NCBI GenBank assembly: GCA_946699065.1
Contig: CAMPDV010000909.1
Coordinates: forward strand, 100,085-164,084
Origin: Loxodes magnus
Lineage: Eukaryota > Ciliophora > Karyorelictea > Loxodida > Loxodidae
DNA length: 64,000 bases
Reading direction: 5' to 3'
Position numbers and translations under genes: made by a program. Position 1 is the stretch's first letter. The number at the start of each line of letters is the position of its first letter. Shown here one piece after another: positions 57,845-64,000 of this stretch. Under the pieces are notes generated by a model. The model ran no database searches. It was not told the DNA's origin and saw only the letters and a list, made by a program, of their open reading frames with translations.

Positions 57845-58809
57845 AATAATATTAATTTTAAGTTTTCCGTTTTAGGGATTTCCAACCCCGTCAGGAATAC
57901 AGCAGTTCATGCTCCCTGCTGTTAAATATAAAATTTCGGGTCGCCCAATTTTAGCGAGATTGGTAACTCGGATTTTTTCCAGGTTTTCCCTCCTTAACTT
58001 GCATTGGTTCCATCTTAATCTTGTATATTGAACCATCCGGGTTGCAATGCATTCTTTTCATTCTTGCTTCTTCTTTTTTCTTCCTTTGCTGTTCTTTTAT
58101 CCAATAGTTTCTTTATTTCTATTAGAATTTCTAACACTTCCGATAAAAATGTCATACGCTTCCACAGCAGAAACATTTCTTTTTTATTTTGAATTATTTT
58201 CCTTGATTTTTTTGCTCTTTCTAGGCTTCGATTTCCATTTGTATAGCTCCAGTATCGTTTTTACTCTTCTTAAAAGTTTACAATTTCTCTTCTACTTTTC
58301 CGAGTCTGCTATCCAGTTCAGTCTGTTTCTAAAGCAAATTTTAGCATTCGTTAGTCTGACTTTGTGAGATATTTCAAAAGGCGTTAAGATCTCTTTCTTA
58401 GGACATTAGTCTTGACTCAATTCCTTCTGCCATGTCTAGCTTTGCCGTCAGCATATCATTGTCCTTCTTCAATCTCTTGACCTCTTCCTGGAGGTTCAGT
58501 ACCACTTTGATGAGCTACTCCATGCTCATCTGGCCAGAAGGGTTTAACTCTGATACCTCCTGGTGGAGAACAGACTTCATCTGTTTCCTCGGTTTCTCGC
58601 TTGAGGTTGGAGTTTCCGTGTGTATATTATTCAAGGTTGGCTTTCGTTCGTTTTGTTAGATTCCAATTTGTTAGTTCAGTGTTGGTTAAGGTTGTGATAG
58701 AGAAGATTGTTAAGATTATTAAGACTTGGCTTCTTGATTCCTCCCTTCCTTTTTGGCTTAGGAAGAGGTGGTATAGAAGCCTGACTTGGAATCTTCAACC
58801 ATTTTTTTC
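57845..58809 (-). mobile_element. Complete 965-bp zinc-knuckle retroelement (G2)
   Basis: Flanked by perfect 14-bp direct repeats. On the minus strand the element begins seven bases before the ATG and ends with ...AACTTAAAATTAATATTATT. This is the same plan as the 28.3-kb element: minimal 5' UTR, single ORF, short 3' region with a small hairpin (GGGGTTGGAAATCCC) and an ATT-rich tail. It is markedly richer in G+C than its flanks. No enzyme is encoded. Confidence 0.8.
57891..58802 (-). CDS. Gag-like coiled-coil CCHC protein, 303 aa, intact (G2 ORF)
   Basis: One uninterrupted frame from ATG (58800-58802) to UGA (57891-57893). Order: MVEDSKSGFYTTSSQAKKEG; Gln/Ser-rich linker; TPTSSEKPRKQMK; coiled coil ~100-190 (QLIKVVLNLQEEVKRLKKDN, IESRLMSQERDLNAFW with UGA as Trp); CCHC knuckle KKCFCCGSVWHFYRKC whose Trp is also UGA; motif HCNPDGSIYKIK; tail ending EHELLYS. 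The only in-frame UGAs are those two Trp and the final stop. Paralogous to the 28.3-kb ORF throughout. Probable RNA-binding nucleoprotein (inference). The plus-strand open frames in this interval are antisense shadows. Confidence 0.8.
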
Positions 58810-58823
58810 CAAATTTTCACAAT
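58810..58823. repeat. Target-site duplication, right copy
   Basis: Exact copy of 57831-57844. Confidence 0.8.
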
Positions 58824-58824
58824 T

Positions 58825-59580
58825 AATTTTAATTACAACTTCTTTATTATTTGTTAGATTAAAATAACTAAATTTGAAAAAAAAGTATAACAAAAATTCA
58901 TAATTTTTTTTCCTTTTCAATCAAGTTGAAATTATTATTGTATTTCTATAAATTTAGATATTATAGATTTTTTATAGCAATTACACTCATACTTTTTATA
59001 ACTTTACTTCAAGTGAAGCTTATTTAAAGAAAGCTAATTTTATTTATAAAGCACTTTATTACTGTAATTTTTTTCTAATCTAATCTTTTAAATAATCAAT
59101 TTAAAAGTGTGGACTATTAGTATTGTTCAACTATTTTTGGAAAATTTTTGTAATTAATCTCTTTTAAAATTGATCTTTTATTTAATTAATATAGTGTTAA
59201 AAAAAGTGCTAAGAGAATTAATTTTCTGACCTCCTTTCAAAATTTTCATGAGAAATATTTAATGAATACTGATAATTATAAGGTAGATCAAGGATCTTTA
59301 AGATGATAAAAAAACTGAGATTGTAATGCGCATAGTTCTTTCTAATAAAAATTATTACTTAAGATATACAAATATCTAGACTCTATATTTGTAAAATTTA
59401 TTTCATTTAATAAGATTTAACTGAATTTAATTTCATCAACATATTAATAACTTTAAAAACTTATATCCATTTTTTAATTAATTTAGCTATAATTTAATAA
59501 TTCTTTTCTATAGAAATAAAACTTAAGGCTTAAAAAAATAATTCTTAATTAATTTTAACTATAAGGGTTAGGGTCATCTT
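58825..59580. other. AT-rich spacer, nothing recognised
   Basis: No motif; a possible very decayed T1 hairpin near 59310-59345 is not convincing. Confidence 0.4.
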
Positions 59581-59637
59581 TAATTAGAGGAAATGCTTCC
59601 TCAAATTAAAGACAATAAAAGTTTTTATATTAAATAC

Positions 59638-60490
59638 TCAACTGTACATGTCTTCATCTGAATCAATTTCAAACTGAGATAATCTTCTTTCTCTTCAATA
59701 AGTTCATAGAATTGTTCTTCCATCTTCTTGTAATTTTTCTCCAGCTTCTCTAAACAAATTCTAAGGTCATTGTTGTCCTTTTAAAGATATTTATTCTGTT
59801 ACTATTAATTACCAAGATCCTGTTTGATTAGTGTCACACTTGAATCATCTAATATCAGCTTTCTTTCTGTAAATACCTCCAAAGTAGTTACAATATAACC
59901 TCCTCGATGTCCCAAATTATTTACGGTGCTGCTCAAGCACTCTTCTTCACTTCGGACATTACCTCCAAAAATGTCCAGACTTTTGACAACAATAGCAACG
60001 TTTTATTTAAGGGCTTGAATTAAAATTTTTATTCTGTTTACATTTTTTCAATTTCCATCTTTTCTGATTAAAGGTAGTTTTTTTTGATTGGTAATCGAAT
60101 TTTTTCTTTAATTTTTTATTGATTTGCTTCTAGGTTTTTTTCTAATAGTTCAAATTAGGAAGTTAAGGCTTCAATTTAAAACTAAACTTTACTTACCAAG
60201 TCTTGATCTTCCTTTTTTCTATCTTACAAAGAAGCCGAGGATTCAAGTTTTCCGCCTTCAGGATCTATATTTCGGTATTCATTTTCTCAATTAATGATTA
60301 AAGCTAAATAATGTCTTGCTCGTGGGGTTTCTCAAGCTTTTTCAGTTTGCTAGGAAATTCCGTATTTCCCAATCTTTAACAGGAGTAGATTTATCTTTTT
60401 TGAATTCTTGGTTCTTGTTAGTTAACTGAGACTTAAGATTGATCTTTAAGGTTAGAATTCAAGGTTTAGATTCTCGGGTTTTTTTTCCAT
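59638..60490 (-). pseudogene. Zinc-knuckle subfamily 1 gene, frameshifted (G5)
   Basis: The minus strand starts at ATG 60488-60490 (MEKKPENLNLEF). Coiled-coil parts DIIQLQSLIEKMNTEIQILK and ALTSQFELLEKNLEANQQK lie in different frames. The CCHC knuckle KRCYCCQKSGHFWRQC is perfect (C-x2-C-x4-H-x4-C), followed by RLYCNYFGGIYRKKADIRW. The end is acidic, QFEIDSDEDMYS, then UGA (59638-59640). At least two frame changes break it. The 5' edge abuts a partial T1 tail at 60507. Confidence 0.6.
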
Positions 60491-60506
60491 TTTTTTAAAA
60501 ATATTT

Positions 60507-60530
60507 GCTACGCGCTCTATAATCCAATTT
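60507..60530 (+). repeat. T1 3'-tail hairpin, partial copy
   Basis: GCTACGCGCTCTATAATCC plus the usual AATTTATTTATTTA. The 5' half of the hairpin is missing, cut by the G5 element. Confidence 0.6.
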
Positions 60531-60849
60531 ATTTATTTAAATTAAAAAAAGAAATTTGATAAAGACATCTTTAGGAAGATATAATTTTGCAAAAATAGAA
60601 TTTTTAATATTGATCTAAATAATTATTAAATTTTTAAATTCTAAATACGAAAATTATTATTCTTAAGGATTATTTTTTATACTCAAACATTTTTACGAGT
60701 ATAAGTGCTAATTTAATATTTCTAGTTATATCTATTTTTTTTGTTAGGTTACTACAGTTATCATTAATAGTAAATTTTATTTAAATTAGTCCTTTCTTCC
60801 ATTATTTTTACTTTTTGGTCGGCACTTCAGATTAAGTCGTAGAGAGTTA

Positions 60850-61870
60850 TTAATGCTTTCCTTTCTGTCTTAGAATGGTTGGCTGATTAACGTCTTTTCT
60901 ATTTTTTTTTTAGTATTAATTAAGAAGTCTGACCTAATTTAAGCTTAGACATTATCTAAAGAAGAGATGCTTCTGATTTTCTCTTCTGTTTTTGAGTAGA
61001 GAGTGAATAAACCTTCTTAAAGAGAGTCATTCTATATTATAAAGTAATAATAATGATAATTTATATTTTGGTGCTAGTGAAGTATTTTAACCTCTTTCCC
61101 ACAAACTTCAAAAATATTCTTAGGTTTAAAAAAGGTATTAGAGATTTTGAAATCTGTGCCCTATTCCGCTTTTTCTTGGAAGTCTCATTCGTTCTTTCAA
61201 TAATGATAGAATTATATCCTTTTAGTTTTCCCGCATTATTGTAGTAAAACTTTTCTTTTTATTCTTTTATTTTCATTAAATGGTTTCTTTTCTTTTTTTG
61301 TTATATCTTTCTATTTTTTCAATTGTTTTAATTAAATTTCAGCAATTTATAACAAAGATTGCATTTATGTACTTGTATATCACAAAAATAGCATCTCTTT
61401 TTTTCTGAACTTATCTTTTCGCCTTTAATTTTATTAATTCTATCATATCCTTATTTAGATCTTAAAGATATTTTTCTTTTTTTTGCGTTTTTTTTGTTTT
61501 TCAACTAGTTAATCTATTTTGATTTTTATTATCTTTAGTTTTTAATAATAGTTCTGGAATTAACTGCATTGGTTTTACCTTATATTTAAAAAGGAATTAA
61601 GGTATCAATCTTGTGAAATGTGTTTTTAGTAGAATTTCTTTTGTACTCTAGTTATCAATAAATTCTTGTTCTTTTTTCTTACTTTCTTGATCTTCTTGGA
61701 AATTTAGCAACATTTTAACTCATCATTTGAAGTATATCTGCTCCTCAGTGGTTAAAATCATTCTTATTATAAAATATTCCTAAATTATTTCCTAAGTTTA
61801 TCTTCGAATATCAGAGTCATGGTCTAAACACTGATTTTCCCAATTCCTAGAGATTCTATAAATCGCTTGT
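60850..61870 (-). pseudogene. Zinc-knuckle subfamily 1 gene, decayed (G10)
   Basis: The minus strand carries FQEDQESKKKEQEFIDN in the coiled-coil position, a Lys-rich stretch, and a CCHC knuckle with full spacing but poor context (RCYFCDIQVHKCNLC). NNAGKLKGYN follows as a weak post-knuckle motif. Frame changes separate these parts. Neither end could be fixed. Confidence 0.45.
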
Positions 61871-61874
61871 TCCT

Positions 61875-62920
61875 ACTTTTTGTTATTGCTATAAAATAAT
61901 TACATAGACTTATAACCATGCCCCTTTATAAGGAATTAGCAAAAATCAAATATTAAAACTTAAAAATAGTGTTATTAAAAGATTAGATTGCAGAATAGTT
62001 TTAAATAGAAAAAGTAAAAAAGGAAGAAAATAAAAGATCAAACTGTAACAAGAGTAATTAAAATTGATGAGATCGAGATTATACTTATAAAGCATTAAAA
62101 ACATTTATTAACGTCTTCAATTGAAGGAAGTAAACCTTACAGTTATAGATGTACAAAACTCTTTTAGATTAAAATCTTTTTTAGAATTATTTCAAGATCA
62201 TTTCCGAAATTTCTATTTCTAATATCATATTTAGCATGTTAATAATTTTAGAAATTACCATTTTCTTTTATTTCTTTTTTTCTTTAAACATATATTTAAT
62301 TAATACCTGCACAACTATATTCACTATGTATTTGTTTAAAAATTATAATAGCTTTTGTTTTATTTAAAGAGTCTAATTTTTAACTTCTATGGTTAACTTT
62401 TAATAAACCTTTTTTTGTTTTTTAAAGAAGAAAAAAATTTGTTACTAATTTAAATTATTATACAACTGAGCATTACTTCTAATAATTTTTTTAAATAGAT
62501 TTGTAAAATTTTATAAAATGAAGCAGAAAAGAAAGGAGCAATTCTAGAAAATTTACTTTTCATTTTTTAAAATTTTAGCATTTTGATATATTTCTTAAAA
62601 TAATATACAAATAAATTTCTATTTTCTATGACAATTTTAATTTATACCAAAACAATAAAAATAAACAAATCAGTTTGCTTTTATTATTTTTTCTAGTTCA
62701 AACTTTTTTAATTTTTGTATCTAGATATTAAAAAATCGTAATTAGCTTAACTTTAATTTTGAAATTATTTTATAAAATTGAAGATATTGATAAACATTTA
62801 ATGGCTTAGTTTAGAATTTTTTTAACTATAATAACTAAGTTTATAATTTTTTTAATAGTTGCTTTATTTTATTTTTTCATTATGATTTTCATGAAGAAGA
62901 ACAAGAATCTTAGTATGATC
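61875..62920. other. AT-rich region, nothing recognised
   Basis: No gene or repeat copy recognised. Confidence 0.45.
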
Positions 62921-62924
62921 GAAG

Positions 62925-63142
62925 AGTAGACAACGATTGAAGAGGCATTAAGTAACGTTAATAAAAGAAAGATGCCAGATACTAAGGTCTCTTAGGGTAG
63001 CATTCCGATCGTGGCTCTATAGAAGACAGAACTCACAAGGGAATGCTAGCACTGTGGAAGACTTCAGCAAATAATTTTTCAGCTTTAAAAAATTTTTATT
63101 AAAGAGCTAAGGTTCATTGAGGTACTACGCCCTCTATAATTT
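62925..63142 (+). mobile_element. SINE-like element S1 with T1 tail, third copy
   Basis: GGGTAGCATTCCGATCGTGG, CTATAGAAGACAGAACTCAC, AAGGGAATGCTAGCACTGTG and GAAGACTTCAG, then a T1 hairpin (63103-63137). Colinear with the S1 elements on the minus strand at 11.06-11.39 kb and 48.16-48.49 kb; it may be 5'-truncated. Confidence 0.6.
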
Positions 63143-63559
63143 TATTTATTTACTATTTATAAATATTATTTTAGATCTCATTATAAGTTCACATATACAT
63201 ATAATTTTATTAATTCTATTAACGCAGATTTTTTCTATTTTTACAAGATTTATTTGAGATTCGACTTTATTGACATAAAATCAAAAAATTCTAAAAAAGA
63301 TAACAAATGTTTACATGTCATTTGCTAGTTTAGTTAAGAAATAGAAAAATATATATTGATTTTTTTATGCTACTTTAATATGAAGGAGGATTCTTAATCT
63401 TATATCAGTTTATATAAATAGATCTATATTATATATTTCACATTAATATTCTTACATTATAAATTAGAGAATTTTGATTAGATGTTCTTAGTATGATATT
63501 CAGTTTTAATGAATTTGATATTGTAATAACTCTGAATTAAATATTTAAATAGTTTAACA

Positions 63560-63880
63560 TCTCAACTAAATGGATTCTAATTTTATATACAGAAGATGAA
63601 TTAATTAATTTTTTAAATATTAAACATTTGAAAACTCAGGATTTAGGACTTCCGGAAGTTTATAATTACAAGCCAAAATATCCTAACGAAATAAAGTTTG
63701 AGGATTGATATTCTCCGCATTATCTTTAGATAGTGCCAAACCACTATTGAATCTGTAATTCAAAGTTGACGTTGTGAAAGATTAGATTCAATCGTCATTA
63801 TCGAAGCCTCTTCTTCCTGAAATAATTAAATAGGCACGTCGTTTCGCGAAACAATCCAAAGGGCAATTAGCCAAAATAAT
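63560..63880 (+). other. Coding-like segment, unknown family
   Basis: One frame reads ILILYTEDELINFLNIKHLK, DLGLPEVYNYKPKYPNEIKF and EDWYSPHYLQIVPNHYWICN, using UGA as Trp and UAG as Gln. Aromatic content and higher G+C look like true protein. No family recognised and both ends are open; it could be an exon of a gene continuing past the window. Confidence 0.35.
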
Positions 63881-64000
63881 AATTTGGAGTTTAAGCTTCT
63901 TGTACTATTCCTCTTCAGTTCCTATTTAATCATATATATACAGAATATAAAAATTTTAATTGAGAAGAAAAATTTTTTTAAGACTAAAGATTTAAAAGTA

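Noticed and set aside
58047-58867. Three overlapping plus-strand open frames (106, 75 and 88 aa)
   Set aside because: Antisense of the intact 303-aa zinc-knuckle ORF on the minus strand.
1-64000. CRISPR arrays, bacterial operons, ribosome binding sites
   Set aside because: The sequence is eukaryotic nuclear DNA; no regularly spaced repeats of that kind were seen.

Overview
The window is strongly AT-rich nuclear DNA from a ciliate. Almost no open frame survives under the standard code, but long recognisable proteins appear when UAA and UAG are read as glutamine and UGA as tryptophan. UGA also ends several genes. Paralogous positions inside the window support this directly: tryptophans of kelch repeats and of CCHC zinc knuckles are written UGA in some copies and UGG in others. 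This is the kind of code described for karyorelictean ciliates (e.g. Loxodes) and for Condylostoma. I infer such an organism; the species is not proven. Because all three stop codons can be sense, an open frame alone is weak evidence, so I called genes from motifs and from paralogy within the window.

Three gene groups recur. (1) RING-coiled coil-kelch genes: copy A (5.2-6.8 kb, -), copy B (17.5-19.1 kb, -, intact, 514 aa), copy C (25.6-27.1 kb, +, frameshifted), copy D (30.9-32.4 kb, +, degenerate). A separate kelch pair without RING lies at 34.9-35.8 kb and 53.8-54.9 kb. (2) About eighteen copies or fragments of a coiled-coil, CCHC zinc-knuckle, gag-like protein family are scattered over both strands, in at least two subfamilies. 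Two copies are complete short retroelements with target-site duplications of 14-15 bp and ATT-rich tails (28.3-29.2 kb and 57.8-58.8 kb). (3) Non-LTR retrotransposon remains: reverse-transcriptase fragments (0.1-0.7 kb; 50.5-52.05 kb, split by a nested insertion) and an AP-endonuclease domain (8.0-8.9 kb). These could supply the machinery that moves the short elements.

Short SINE-like repeats fill the rest. One group ends in a conserved 3' hairpin (T1) found nine times; another (S3) includes a 311-bp copy at 14.34-14.65 kb with a 15-bp duplication. The largest structure is an inverted duplication of about 2.4 kb (17455-19857 versus 24805-27181) carrying kelch copies B and C and the start of a zinc-knuckle gene. 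One tRNA-Pro(UGG) gene lies at 36.0 kb and two tRNA-like relics elsewhere.

Layout: 0-4 kb RT and gag-like fragments; 5-9 kb kelch A, a gag relic and endonuclease; 11-15.7 kb SINE-like cluster and zinc-knuckle pieces; 16-30 kb inverted duplication with zinc-knuckle neighbours; 30-36 kb kelch D, a degenerate neighbour, kelch E and tRNA; 36-48 kb AT-rich with almost nothing recognisable; 48-64 kb dense retroelement remains and kelch F.
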